Program-made: the position numbers and the translations under genes | Shown here: positions 52,179-61,599 of the stretch, in pieces | Numbering within the stretch: the first letter of the stretch is position 1 | Layout of the letters: each line of letters starts with the position of its first letter | NCBI RefSeq assembly: GCF_009363275.1 | Contig: NZ_CP045324.1 | Span: 930,001 to 994,000 of the forward strand | Direction: 5' to 3' | Length of the DNA stretch: 64,000 nucleotides | Source: Marinobacter sp. THAF197a | GTDB lineage: Bacteria > Pseudomonadota > Gammaproteobacteria > Pseudomonadales > Oleiphilaceae | Notes under the pieces: generated by a model | The model's input: only the letters and a program-made list of their open reading frames with translations | Told to the model about the DNA's origin: nothing | Database searches by the model: none

Positions 52179-52909
52179 ATTCCAGAGTGTTGCTCGGTGT
52201 GAATATTGACCATGTGGCCACATTACGCCAGGCCCGCGGCACCCGCTATCCAGACCCGGTTCAGGCGGCGCTGGTGGCCGAGGAAGCGGGGGCCGATGGT
52301 ATTACCATTCACCCCCGGGAAGACCGCCGGCACATCCAGGATCGAGATGTACTGCTGCTGCGAGAAGTCCTGCAAACCAAGATGAACCTGGAAATGGCGG
52401 TAACCGATGCCATGCTGGCCTTTGCCGAACAGGTTCGGCCGGAGTGTGTCTGCCTGGTGCCGGAGAAGCGCGAAGAATTGACCACCGAGGGTGGGCTGGA
52501 TGTCGACGGTCAGGAAGAGCGTGTGGCCAAGGCCTGCGACCGGCTGGCAAAGATCGGGGCCGAAGTATCACTGTTCATTGACCCGGATCCGGTGCAGATA
52601 GACGCCGCTGTGCGCTGTGGTGCGCCGGTTGTCGAGCTGCACACCGGCGAATACGCCGAAGCGCAGGACCCGGCTGTTCGGGAAAAAGCGTTCAAACAGC
52701 TGGCCGATGCCGTGGCCTATGCCCGAAAGAAAGGGTTGATTGTGAACGCTGGCCACGGCCTGCATTATCACAACACCGAGCGGGTGGCGGCGATTCCGGG
52801 CATTAACGAGTTGAACATCGGCCATGCCATTGTTGCCAGGGCAGTGTTCACTGGTCTGAAAGAGGCGGTTCGGGAGATGCGCGCCATTATTGAGCGCGCC
52901 CGCCCCTAA
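52175..52909 (+). CDS. pdxJ: pyridoxine 5'-phosphate synthase
   Basis: 244 residues of TIM-barrel PdxJ, starting LLGVNIDHVATLRQARGTRYPDPVQAA and containing ITIHPREDRRHIQDRDV, CLVPEKREELTTEGGLDV and NAGHGLHYHNT. It condenses 1-deoxyxylulose 5-phosphate with 3-amino-2-oxopropyl phosphate to make vitamin B6. Last gene of the lepA-to-pdxJ series, converging on gacS seven bases away. Confidence 0.96.
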   Translation: MNSRVLLGVNIDHVATLRQARGTRYPDPVQAALVAEEAGADGITIHPREDRRHIQDRDVLLLREVLQTKMNLEMAVTDAMLAFAEQVRPECVCLVPEKREELTTEGGLDVDGQEERVAKACDRLAKIGAEVSLFIDPDPVQIDAAVRCGAPVVELHTGEYAEAQDPAVREKAFKQLADAVAYARKKGLIVNAGHGLHYHNTERVAAIPGINELNIGHAIVARAVFTGLKEAVREMRAIIERARP

Positions 52910-52916
52910 GCTGGCC

Positions 52917-55787
52917 TCAGGTGGTCTCCGGTTGGCGCTGCTGCTCTCTGAACAGCTGCTGCCAGTCGGTTTGTTCACTCCAGATCTGCAGTCGGTCCAT
53001 GGCTGCCAATAGCTGGTCCTTCTGTAACTCCATATCCGGGGCCTGGCACTTCAGTGCGGTTTCAAAACGGTTGGCGGCGGTTCTCAGCTCCGGTACGCCG
53101 CAGTAACGGGTTGCGCCGTGGAGCTTGTGTACGCATTCAAGCAGCTCGTCGGTGTCATTGTTGTTCCAGAGTTCGGTTACACGCTCGATGTCGGTGTGCA
53201 GTTGTTCCAGCAACATGCTGAACAGTTCTTCCGCCAGGTCGGCCTTGCCAGCGGCCAGTTGAATGCTTTCATCAACACTGACGCAATCCTGCTGCATGCG
53301 ACGGTTTGATGGCCGCAGGGTGCGGCGGGTATCCCGGACTTCCGAGATTTTGAAACTGTCGTTGCTGCTCTTGCAGTCATAACCCGTGTATTCGCGAATC
53401 AACTGGACCAGCTGAGTGCTGCTGATCGGTTTTGGCATGTAACCGTCGAAGCCCTGCTGGGTCAGTCTTTCCTGTTCATCCGCCAGGGCATGGGCGGTCA
53501 GGGCGATGATCGGGGTATGGTGAGAGCCGGTATCCAGATCCCGGATTCGTGCCGTGGTTTCCACACCATCCATGCCCGGCATTTGCAGGTCCATGAACAC
53601 CAGGTCAAAGGGCTTCTGCCGGGCCTTGGTCAGCGCCTCGAATCCGCTTGAGGCGCCCTCTGCTTCAAGCCGGCAGTCCTGCAGCAGGGTCATCACCAGT
53701 TTCAGGTTGGCGTCATTGTCGTCCACGGCCAGTACACGCGGAACTCTCGAAGGGCCGCTGCTTCTCAGTGGCAGGGGCACTTCTCCTGCGCCCCGGTTGC
53801 TGGCCTGGATGCCGTGGATCAACAGCAACAGTTCGTCGTAGAAGGCATCCCGGCACACCGGTTTGGTAAGGTGTCCGCTGGACAGCCCGGACAACGGCGT
53901 GTCGTGGGTTTCCAGGGTGGGGGTCAGCAGCAGTGTCCGGCAGTCCCGCTCAACTTCTAGCGAACGCACCATGTTGCAGTACTGGCTGGAGTTCAGCAGG
54001 TGGCGGGTAATGCCGATAATGGCGGCGGCGTAGCCTTCCTGCTTCCGTTGGGCTTCCTCCACGTGTTCCACCAGGGCGGCTGGCGAGGACACCCGTTGTA
54101 CCGCCACGCCCCAGTCCCGTAACAGGTGTTCGACCGCGAGCCCGGTGGTTTTCTGCTGTTCGAGGTAGATTATCCGCTCGCCGCGCAGGGCGTCTTTTGG
54201 CGCGCTGGTGTCGGCAGCGGCAGACAGTTCCGGCGTGAGGGTAAACCAGAAGGTAGAGCCTTTGCCGAGTTCGCTTTCCAGGCCAATCTTGCCGCCCATC
54301 TCTTCCACCAGCCGCTTGGAAATGGCCAGTCCCAGCCCGGTGCCGCCATACTGCCTGGCGGTTGAGGCGTCAGCCTGGCTGAAGGCGTTAAACAACGATT
54401 GTTGCTGGGCCCGGGACAGGCCCACGCCGGAGTCCGTGATGCTCAGGCGCAGGGTTACCCGATTGCTGTCGGGTGTTTCGTCTTCCAGGCTGGCCCGCAG
54501 CACCACTTCACCGGTCTGGGTGAATTTGATGGCGTTATTGACCAGGTTGGTGATGACCTGCTTCACCCGCAGCGGGTCACCCATGACGTTGTCCGGTACA
54601 TCGTTATAGACCAGTGGCACCAGGTCCAGGTTCTTGGCGTGGGCTGCCGGTGCCAGCATCACCATCACCTCTTCCACGATATCCCTTAGCTGGAACGGTA
54701 CCCGGTCAAGAATCAGCTTGCCGGCCTCGATCTTGGAAAAATCCAGGATGTCGTTAATGATCGTCAGCAGAATCTCGGACGATTTCCGGATGGTGTTCAG
54801 GTGGTCCCGTTGCTGGCGGGGCAGGGGGCTTTTCAGCAGCAATTCGGTAAAGCCGATGATGCCATTCAGGGGCGTGCGGATTTCGTGGGACATATTGGCC
54901 AGGAATTCGGACTTGATCCGGCTGGCTTCCAGGGCTTCCTTGCGGGCGAAATCCAGTTCGATATTCTGAATTTCAATGGTTTCCAGGGTTTCCCGGAGGT
55001 CCTCTGTGGCCTGGTCGATGTTCTGCTGCATTTCCGCCTGGGCCTTGCTGAGCTCGGAGGCCATGTCATTCAGGCCGGATTCCAGTTGCTCGAATTCGGG
55101 GCCGGCACTGGTGTACACCCGGGTATCCAGCTTACCTTCCTTGAGCCGGGCTACGGCTTCATTGAGCTGGAACACCGGATCGGTGAAGGCACGGCTCAGA
55201 CGCAGGGCAATGGCCATGCTGAGCAGTACCCCGCCAATCACCAGTAGCAGGGAAATCAGTAGCGCCTTGTAGGTTTCCTTTTCGGTGCGGACATGGGACA
55301 TCTCCACCGCAACCCAGCCCAGGGGTTCCTGTAACCGGGTGGCCGACTGCCGGACATCCGGGTCGAGCATGGTCTCGATCATCAGGTCCTGCAGATAAAC
55401 CGGAGTGACAAACCGGGTGCTGCTGTCCCGGGTAATCTTTACCGCCAGGTCCGGCTTCAGGGAGGATTCGTCGATGGCATCGGCGCCGCCCGGACCGGTG
55501 TGGAGCAAGCGGCGGCCGTCTGGCGAGAAGAAGGTGATCGAGCGAACGTCCTGCTCTTCCAGCAGGGCGTTGGACAAGCTGCTCAGCAGGCTGCGGTTGG
55601 CGGTGAACAGGCCATACTCGGAGCCGGCAGCAAGCTGGCGGGACAGGGATTCACCCCGATCCCTCAACAGGTTCTCGATGTTGTTGACCCAGCTGTAGGT
55701 GAAAAACAGCCCCAGTAACAAAGTGGTCAACAAGGTGGGAACCAGCGTTACCACCAATACTTTTTTGCGAATGCCCCAGCGCCGCAT
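52917..55787 (-). CDS. gacS: hybrid sensor histidine kinase GacS/BarA
   Basis: 956 residues in the GacS/BarA order: two membrane segments (about 8-30 and 160-185) around a periplasmic sensor domain, HAMP, histidine-kinase core with H301 in ANMSHEIRTPLNGIIGF, ATPase domain (NNAIKFT, GVGLSRAQQ, YGGTGLGLAISKRL), a receiver domain with D733 (DLVFMDLQMPGMDG) and a C-terminal HPt domain with H887 (CVHKLHGATRYCGV). It works through GacA/UvrY and the Rsm/Csr small RNAs; none of those is here. It is divergent from cysM, as in Pseudomonas. An intervening degenerate receiver region (about 545-650) is likely. Confidence 0.94.
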   Translation of the reverse strand: MRRWGIRKKVLVVTLVPTLLTTLLLGLFFTYSWVNNIENLLRDRGESLSRQLAAGSEYGLFTANRSLLSSLSNALLEEQDVRSITFFSPDGRRLLHTGPGGADAIDESSLKPDLAVKITRDSSTRFVTPVYLQDLMIETMLDPDVRQSATRLQEPLGWVAVEMSHVRTEKETYKALLISLLLVIGGVLLSMAIALRLSRAFTDPVFQLNEAVARLKEGKLDTRVYTSAGPEFEQLESGLNDMASELSKAQAEMQQNIDQATEDLRETLETIEIQNIELDFARKEALEASRIKSEFLANMSHEIRTPLNGIIGFTELLLKSPLPRQQRDHLNTIRKSSEILLTIINDILDFSKIEAGKLILDRVPFQLRDIVEEVMVMLAPAAHAKNLDLVPLVYNDVPDNVMGDPLRVKQVITNLVNNAIKFTQTGEVVLRASLEDETPDSNRVTLRLSITDSGVGLSRAQQQSLFNAFSQADASTARQYGGTGLGLAISKRLVEEMGGKIGLESELGKGSTFWFTLTPELSAAADTSAPKDALRGERIIYLEQQKTTGLAVEHLLRDWGVAVQRVSSPAALVEHVEEAQRKQEGYAAAIIGITRHLLNSSQYCNMVRSLEVERDCRTLLLTPTLETHDTPLSGLSSGHLTKPVCRDAFYDELLLLIHGIQASNRGAGEVPLPLRSSGPSRVPRVLAVDDNDANLKLVMTLLQDCRLEAEGASSGFEALTKARQKPFDLVFMDLQMPGMDGVETTARIRDLDTGSHHTPIIALTAHALADEQERLTQQGFDGYMPKPISSTQLVQLIREYTGYDCKSSNDSFKISEVRDTRRTLRPSNRRMQQDCVSVDESIQLAAGKADLAEELFSMLLEQLHTDIERVTELWNNNDTDELLECVHKLHGATRYCGVPELRTAANRFETALKCQAPDMELQKDQLLAAMDRLQIWSEQTDWQQLFREQQRQPETT

Positions 55788-55951
55788 AGATATGTTCCTG
55801 CTAGTTTCCTGAGCCTGGCCGGGCCGATCTTACCCGGAACCGGCACTTCCCTGTGTTATGAGCATAGTTGATCTGATTCCCGAAAACTGTGGTAAAGGTT
55901 CCGGGAACAAACAGTTATAGCCGCGGGTCATGGATATAGCGACAAGCTGTA

Positions 55952-55981
55952 TTGGGACAATGCGGCCATAAAGCGTATGAT
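55952..55981 (+). promoter_or_regulatory. candidate cysM promoter
   Basis: TTGGGA (55952-55957), 18 bases, TATGAT (55976-55981) resembles a sigma-70 promoter, 33 bases before the cysM start. The preceding 160 bases of the gacS-cysM gap hold no recognised site. Confidence 0.5.
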
Positions 55982-56013
55982 TCGAACCCAAAAGTGTATC
56001 ACAGGGTTTCGCT

Positions 56014-56907
56014 ATGATTTTCCCGACCATTGAAGATTATGTAGGGCATACCCCTCTGGTTCGATTGCAGCGTCTGCCGGGGGAAACCTCCAATGTCATT
56101 CTGGCCAAGCTGGAAGGCAATAACCCGGCCGGGTCGGTGAAGGACCGGCCTGCCATCAGCATGATTCAGGAAGCCGAACGCCGTGGAGAAATCAAGCCAG
56201 GCGATACCCTGATTGAAGCGACGTCCGGTAACACTGGCATCGCCCTGGCGATGGCTGCGGCAATCAAAGGTTACCGGATGGTTCTGATCATGCCGGCGCA
56301 CATGAGTGAGGAGCGCCGCGCTTCCATGCGGGCATACGGAGCGGAGATCGTGACCGTCAGCAAGGAAGAGGGCATGGAAGGGGCACGGGACCTGGCTGCG
56401 CGGATGGAATCTGAAGGCAAGGGCAAGGTGCTGGACCAGTTCAGCAACCCGGATAACCCACTGGCCCATTACCGCACCACCGGCCCGGAAATCTGGGAGC
56501 AGACCCAGGGCAAGGTGACTCACTTTGTCAGCTCCATGGGGACCACCGGGACCATTATGGGCGTGTCCCGTTATCTGAAAGAGCGAAATCCCGATATTCA
56601 GATTATTGGGTTGCAGCCGGAAGATGGTGCATCCATCCCCGGTATCCGCCGCTGGCCCGAGGCCTATTTGCCGTCGATTTACGACGCTGCCCGGGTAGAC
56701 CAGGTTCTGGACATTGGCCAGAAAGAAGCAGAAGACACCATGAGGGCGCTGGCCGCCAAAGAAGGAATTTTCTGTGGCGTGTCGTCCGGTGGCTCCATTG
56801 CCGCTGCCCTCAAATTATCCCGTGAGGTTGAAAACGCGGTGATCGTGGCCATTATCTGTGACCGCGGAGACCGATACCTGTCTACCGGTGTTTTTCCCGG
56901 CGCCTGA
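56014..56907 (+). CDS. cysM: cysteine synthase B (O-acetylserine sulfhydrylase)
   Basis: 297 residues. PLP-binding and substrate motifs are KLEGNNPAGSVKDRPAISMI (Lys of the internal aldimine), EATSGNTGIALAMAAAIKGY, GTTGTIMGVSRYLKERNP and CGVSSGGS. It forms cysteine, or S-sulfocysteine from thiosulfate, using O-acetylserine. AGGG precedes the ATG. The same gene pair gacS-cysM flanks rlmD-relA in Pseudomonas. Confidence 0.95.
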   Translation: MIFPTIEDYVGHTPLVRLQRLPGETSNVILAKLEGNNPAGSVKDRPAISMIQEAERRGEIKPGDTLIEATSGNTGIALAMAAAIKGYRMVLIMPAHMSEERRASMRAYGAEIVTVSKEEGMEGARDLAARMESEGKGKVLDQFSNPDNPLAHYRTTGPEIWEQTQGKVTHFVSSMGTTGTIMGVSRYLKERNPDIQIIGLQPEDGASIPGIRRWPEAYLPSIYDAARVDQVLDIGQKEAEDTMRALAAKEGIFCGVSSGGSIAAALKLSREVENAVIVAIICDRGDRYLSTGVFPGA

Positions 56908-56948
56908 ACCGGTCATCCAAGCCGGCTACACAAGAGAGATTAACCCCT

Positions 56949-58292
56949 ATGAGTAAGCGTCGCCGCAAGGTTCTGCCCCAGGAACCGGTGCGTTGTGAAA
57001 TTGAGACCCTTGGCCACGACGGCCGGGGCATTGCCCGGGCCGAAGGTAAAGTCCAGTTTGTGGACGGCGCTCTGCCGGGTGAAACGGTGATGGCAAAGAT
57101 GGTCAGCACCCGCAGCAAGTTTGATGAACTGCGTACCATGGAGGTTCTGGAAGCGGCTCCAGACCGCCAGCAACCGCCCTGTGATTTTGCTGACCTTTGT
57201 GGTGGCTGCAGCCTCCAGCACATGAGCGCCGATGCTCAGATTCGGTTCAAGGAAGACACGCTGAGGGAGCATTTTGCCCATTTTGGAGGCATCGAACCCC
57301 AGGAGTGGGTTGAACCCATGCGCTCACCCGCTACCCTTGGCTATCGTCGCAAAGCCCGCCTGGGCGTGCGCTATGTGAAGGCCCGGGAGTCGGTGCTGGT
57401 AGGATTCCGGGAAAAGCGTAACAGCTTCCTGACGGATATTGACCGCTGTGTAGTGCTGGACCCGCGCATTGGTGATCGCATCAAGCCCCTGCGGGAACTG
57501 CTGCATGGCATGGTGGCTTTCGACCGGATTGCCCAGGTGGAAGTGGCCTGTGGTGATGATGTGGCGGCCATGGTGTTCCGTAATATGGACGAACTGGTTC
57601 CCGAAGACCGGGAAAAACTGATTGCCTTTGGTCAGGCCCATGACTTGCATATCTATCTTCAGCCCAAGGGCCCGGATACGGTGCACCGCATCTGGCCGGA
57701 ATCGTCCGGTCGTGATGGTGAGCGCCTGAGCTACAGCCTGGACGAGTTTGATCTGACCATGAAGTACCATCCGATGGACTTCACACAGGTCAATGCCGGT
57801 ATCAATCAGAATATGGTTCATCGAGCCGTGGAGTGGCTGGATGTTCAGCCCGGTGAGCGGGTATTGGATCTGTTCTGTGGCCTGGGTAACTTTACCCTGC
57901 CGTTGGCCCGCAAAGGTGGCCAGGTGGTTGGCGTCGAAGGCGATGATGCCATGGTGGTGCGTGGCCGCGAGAACGCACAGCTCAATGGTCTGGATAATGT
58001 GGAGTTCTTCGGAGCCGATCTGCACGGTGACTTTACCGGGCAAAGCTGGGCCAAAGAGGGTTTCGACAAGATTCTGATTGACCCGCCCCGGTCCGGCGCG
58101 GAAGACATCTGCAAGTACCTCACGGCGTTCGGGGCCAGCAGAATTGTCTATGTTTCGTGTAATCCGGCCACTCTGGCAAGAGATGCCGGCGTCATGGTGC
58201 GCAACGGTTATCGCCTGGTGCGCGCAGGTGTGATGGATATGTTCCCCCACACCACCCATGTCGAATCCATTGCTCTTTTTGAGCGTGAATGA
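56949..58292 (+). CDS. rlmD: 23S rRNA (uracil-1939-C5)-methyltransferase
   Basis: 447 residues: N-terminal TRAM domain, Fe-S cluster cysteines in PPCDFADLCGGCSLQHM with CVVL further on, and a Rossmann-fold methyltransferase domain (VLDLFCGLGNFTLPLARKGG) with DPPRSGAED and the catalytic SCNPATLARD. It methylates U1939 of 23S rRNA. The ATG at 56949 is followed directly by SKRRRKVL. relA follows after about 85 bases. Confidence 0.95.
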   Translation: MSKRRRKVLPQEPVRCEIETLGHDGRGIARAEGKVQFVDGALPGETVMAKMVSTRSKFDELRTMEVLEAAPDRQQPPCDFADLCGGCSLQHMSADAQIRFKEDTLREHFAHFGGIEPQEWVEPMRSPATLGYRRKARLGVRYVKARESVLVGFREKRNSFLTDIDRCVVLDPRIGDRIKPLRELLHGMVAFDRIAQVEVACGDDVAAMVFRNMDELVPEDREKLIAFGQAHDLHIYLQPKGPDTVHRIWPESSGRDGERLSYSLDEFDLTMKYHPMDFTQVNAGINQNMVHRAVEWLDVQPGERVLDLFCGLGNFTLPLARKGGQVVGVEGDDAMVVRGRENAQLNGLDNVEFFGADLHGDFTGQSWAKEGFDKILIDPPRSGAEDICKYLTAFGASRIVYVSCNPATLARDAGVMVRNGYRLVRAGVMDMFPHTTHVESIALFERE

Positions 58293-58294
58293 CT

Positions 58295-58317
58295 CTGACT
58301 GATCAGTCGACAGTCAG
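58295..58317. repeat. overlapping short palindromes between rlmD and relA
   Basis: GACTGATCAGTC (58297-58308) is a perfect 12-base palindrome, and CTGACTG (58295-58301) also pairs with CAGTCAG (58311-58317) across a nine-base spacer. Two alternative pairings of the same bases are possible. No T tract follows. Confidence 0.5.
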
Positions 58318-58377
58318 ATGCCGGGTCGCCAGGATCGCGACCCGGGTAACCGGAAAATCAGCGGGTATGCCTCTGCT

Positions 58378-60615
58378 ATGGTAAAAGTTCGGGAAGATTA
58401 TTCGGTCACTGGTGATGGCGAAATCGACATTGATCGTTGTGTTCGCCACATCGCTGAACAGACGCACCTGGATAATCCGGAGCAGCTCCGGCAGGCCTGT
58501 GAAAAAGCGGCCAGTATTGCCATGCAGGCATTCAGAGAGGATCGCCTCTGGGCGCCGGGCTCCAGCAGTTTCCGTACTGGTCTGGAAATGGCACAGGTGC
58601 TGGCCGAACTGCATCTGGACCAAGCCAGTCTGGTGGCTGCGGTGTTGTACCGGGCCGTGCGTGAAGAGCGGGTACCCCTGGAAGAGATCCGCAAGGAATT
58701 CGGTGACGAAGTCGCCGGGCTGATCAATGGTGTGCAGCAGATGGCAGCCATTTCGTCGGTGCACCACCCGCTCAAGGGCAATGTGCTGGGCCAGAGTGAA
58801 GGGCAACTCGACAATGTCCGGAAAATGCTGGTTACCATGATTGACGACGTCCGGGTTGCGTTGATCAAACTGGCCGAGCGGACCTGTGCGATTCGGGCCG
58901 TCAAGGATGCGCCGGAAGAGAAGCGCATGCGGGTGGCCAGGGAAGTCTTCGATATCTACGCGCCCCTGGCACACCGCTTGGGTATTGGTCACATCAAATG
59001 GGAGCTGGAAGACCTGTCTTTCCGGTACCTGCACAGCTCAGCGTACAAGAAGATCGCCAAGCTGCTGGATGAGAAGCGGCTGGACCGTGAAGGCTATATC
59101 CGGCGAGTAATCGAGACCCTGCAAACCGAACTTCAGGCCTCCGGTATCAAGGGTGAACTCTCCGGCCGGGCCAAGCATATCTACAGTATCTGGCGCAAAA
59201 TGCGCCGCAAGGGTATCGACTTTTCCCAGGTCTATGATGTCCGTGCGGTGCGCATCCTGGTGCCGGAAGTGCGGGACTGCTATGCCGCTCTGGGCATTGT
59301 TCACACCTTGTGGCGGCATATTCCCAACGAGTTTGACGACTACATCGCCAACCCCAAGGAGAACGGCTACCAGTCGCTCCATACCGCGGTGATCGGCCCC
59401 GAAGGCAAGGTGATGGAAGTGCAGATCCGCACCCATGCCATGCACGAGGAAGCTGAGTTAGGTGTTTGTGCCCATTGGTTGTACAAGGGCACCGACAAGA
59501 ACAACAAGTCCACCGGTTACGACGCCAAGATCAACTGGCTGCGGCAGGTGCTGGAGTGGCAGGAAGAGTTGGGCGACTTGTCTGGTTTGGCTGACCACCT
59601 GAAGTCAGACGTCGCCTCGGACCGGGTTTATGTCTTCACCCCCGAGGGCCACGTGGTCGATCTGCCCCAGGGTGCCACACCGGTGGATTTCGCTTATCGG
59701 GTACACACCGAAATCGGTCACGCCTGCCGGGGTGCCCGGGTGAACAGCCGGATCGTCCCTCTGACCTATCCGCTGAAAACCGGCGACCAGGTATTTATCC
59801 TCACCTCCAACAACCCGGCGCCGAGCCGGGACTGGCTGAACCCAAGCCTGGGCTATATCCAGACATCCCGGGCCAGGGCAAAGGTTACCCACTGGTTCAA
59901 GCAACAGAATCGTGACCGTAATATCACAGACGGCCACGCAATCCTGGAAGACGAATTCAAGCGTTTGTCGCTGTACGATGTTGATCTGGGGGATTTGGCC
60001 AAAAAGGTGAATTACCACTCGCCAGACGATATGTTCGCCGCCATTGGGGCCGGCGATTTGCGGCCTGCGCACGTGGCGAACGTGGCGCAGCAGATGCTGG
60101 AGCCGAAGTCTGAACAGCTCGACCTGAAGCTGACCACTGCCCGCAAGAAGGATTATGACACCGAGTCAGACATCCAGATTCTCGGTGTGGGCAAACTCAA
60201 GACCCAGGTGGCCAAGTGCTGCAAACCGCTACCGGGTGATGCGATTGGCGGATATATCACGGTTGGGCGCGGTGTCACCGTGCACCGACAGGACTGCCTG
60301 ACCTTCCTCAGCCTGAGGGAATTCGAGCCCAACCGGATCATCGAGGTGAACTGGGGTGGCAAGCCGGCCTCTGTGTACCCTGTCGATATCGAAATCGAAG
60401 CTTACGATCGCTCGGGGCTGTTGCGGGATATAACCCATGTGTTGTCGTCGTCCCGCAGTGACGTGCTGGCCCTGAATACCTTGACCAACAAGGATGAGAA
60501 CATCGCTACCATGAGGGTGACGGTGGAAATCTCCAGCCTGGAACAGTTGGCGCGGTTGCTGGCCCAGATTCGCAACCTGCCGAACATCATCGACGTAAGG
60601 CGAAAGCGCGGATGA
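58378..60615 (+). CDS. relA: (p)ppGpp synthetase I (RelA)
   Basis: 745 residues. The hydrolase-like N-terminal domain has LYRAVRE (90-96) where active Rel/SpoT enzymes have an HD motif, so hydrolase activity is probably lost. The synthetase domain includes GRAKHIYSIWRKM and ENGYQSLHTAVIGPEGKVMEVQIRT. A TGS domain (YVFTPEGHVVDLPQGATPVDFAYRVHTEIGHACRGARVN), and a C-terminal ACT domain (IEAYDRSGLLRDITHVLSSSRSDV) complete the usual order. RelA makes (p)ppGpp on stalled ribosomes during amino-acid starvation. Start at 58378; a frame to 58318 is not used. Confidence 0.96.
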   Translation: MVKVREDYSVTGDGEIDIDRCVRHIAEQTHLDNPEQLRQACEKAASIAMQAFREDRLWAPGSSSFRTGLEMAQVLAELHLDQASLVAAVLYRAVREERVPLEEIRKEFGDEVAGLINGVQQMAAISSVHHPLKGNVLGQSEGQLDNVRKMLVTMIDDVRVALIKLAERTCAIRAVKDAPEEKRMRVAREVFDIYAPLAHRLGIGHIKWELEDLSFRYLHSSAYKKIAKLLDEKRLDREGYIRRVIETLQTELQASGIKGELSGRAKHIYSIWRKMRRKGIDFSQVYDVRAVRILVPEVRDCYAALGIVHTLWRHIPNEFDDYIANPKENGYQSLHTAVIGPEGKVMEVQIRTHAMHEEAELGVCAHWLYKGTDKNNKSTGYDAKINWLRQVLEWQEELGDLSGLADHLKSDVASDRVYVFTPEGHVVDLPQGATPVDFAYRVHTEIGHACRGARVNSRIVPLTYPLKTGDQVFILTSNNPAPSRDWLNPSLGYIQTSRARAKVTHWFKQQNRDRNITDGHAILEDEFKRLSLYDVDLGDLAKKVNYHSPDDMFAAIGAGDLRPAHVANVAQQMLEPKSEQLDLKLTTARKKDYDTESDIQILGVGKLKTQVAKCCKPLPGDAIGGYITVGRGVTVHRQDCLTFLSLREFEPNRIIEVNWGGKPASVYPVDIEIEAYDRSGLLRDITHVLSSSRSDVLALNTLTNKDENIATMRVTVEISSLEQLARLLAQIRNLPNIIDVRRKRG

Positions 60616-61451
60616 GCTATTCCATTGATGACCTGAAAAACCTGATGGCCCGGCTCCGGGAGCCAGACACGGGCTGCCCCTGGGACACCCGGCAGACGTT
60701 CGCCAGCATCGTGCCCCACACGATAGAAGAAGCCTACGAAGTGGCCGACGCCATTGAACAGGCGGATTACCCGCATCTGAAGGATGAGTTGGGAGACCTG
60801 CTGTTCCAGGTGATCTTCTACGCTCAGATGGGGCGTGAGGAAGGGCATTTCGATTTCGATAGCATCGTTGATCACCTGGTCCGCAAACTGATTCGCCGGC
60901 ATCCCCATGTCTTCCCGGAAGGCACTCTGGAAAGCCGCATTGACCCGAGCAACCGTCCCAGCGAAGCCTGGATCAAGGAGAGCTGGGAGCGTATCAAGGC
61001 GGAGGAGCGGGCCGAGAAACCTGTTGTTGAGTCTTCGGTTAGCCGCCTGGATGGCATTGCACGAACCCTGCCGGCCATGGCCCGTGCCGAAAAATTGCAG
61101 CGCCGGGCTTCGCGCCATGGCTTTGACTGGCCTGACGTTGGCCCGGTCTTCGACAAGCTTCACGAGGAGATCGATGAGCTGAAAGACGCATGGCAGGCCG
61201 CCCAGAATGGTAGTGGCGACCAGGATGCGGTCGAGGATGAACTGGGTGATCTGCTGTTCGTGTGCGTGAATTTGGCACGATTCATGAAAGTGGATCCTGA
61301 GCAGGCCCTGAACCGAACGAACCGCAAATTCGACGCACGTTTTCGGGCGATCGAAGCGGTGCTGGAAAGTGAGGGGCGTGATCTGGATGAGGAGTCCCTT
61401 GAAGCGCTGGATGCCATATGGCAGAAGGTCAAGGGGGTTGAAAACCGTTAA
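60612..61451 (+). CDS. mazG: nucleoside triphosphate pyrophosphohydrolase MazG
   Basis: 279 residues with two tandem MazG domains, first EEAYEVADAIEQADYPHLKDELGDLLFQVIFYAQ, second EEIDELKDAWQAAQ with DELGDLLFVCVNLAR, both with the metal-binding EExxE/ExxD pattern. E. coli MazG hydrolyses nucleoside triphosphates and may lower ppGpp. It starts inside the relA stop (4-base overlap), so it is coupled with relA, as in Pseudomonas. Thus synthesis and disposal of the alarmone or its precursors are linked in one transcript. Confidence 0.95.
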   Translation: MSYSIDDLKNLMARLREPDTGCPWDTRQTFASIVPHTIEEAYEVADAIEQADYPHLKDELGDLLFQVIFYAQMGREEGHFDFDSIVDHLVRKLIRRHPHVFPEGTLESRIDPSNRPSEAWIKESWERIKAEERAEKPVVESSVSRLDGIARTLPAMARAEKLQRRASRHGFDWPDVGPVFDKLHEEIDELKDAWQAAQNGSGDQDAVEDELGDLLFVCVNLARFMKVDPEQALNRTNRKFDARFRAIEAVLESEGRDLDEESLEALDAIWQKVKGVENR

Positions 61452-61499
61452 CGGTCAGTGCCTCGGAACAGTAGCCGATAAGTACAATCCGTTACCAAT

Positions 61500-61514
61500 T
61501 TTCAGTCACTGAAA
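61500..61514. promoter_or_regulatory. perfect palindrome in the promoter region of the small protein gene
   Basis: TTTCAGTCACTGAAA is a 15-base palindrome with 7-base arms and one central base. It ends 14 bases before a TACACT -10-like hexamer (61529-61534), that is at the -35 position, 86 bases before the next ATG. A second small hairpin GCACC-ATATC-GGTGC sits at 61548-61562. Confidence 0.55.
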
Positions 61515-61599
61515 TGTCATTCTTCGTCTACACTTCTAGTACGGCTTGCACCATATCGGTGCGCTGTACCGTCAGATAAGATGCAGGGGTGAAGGCACC

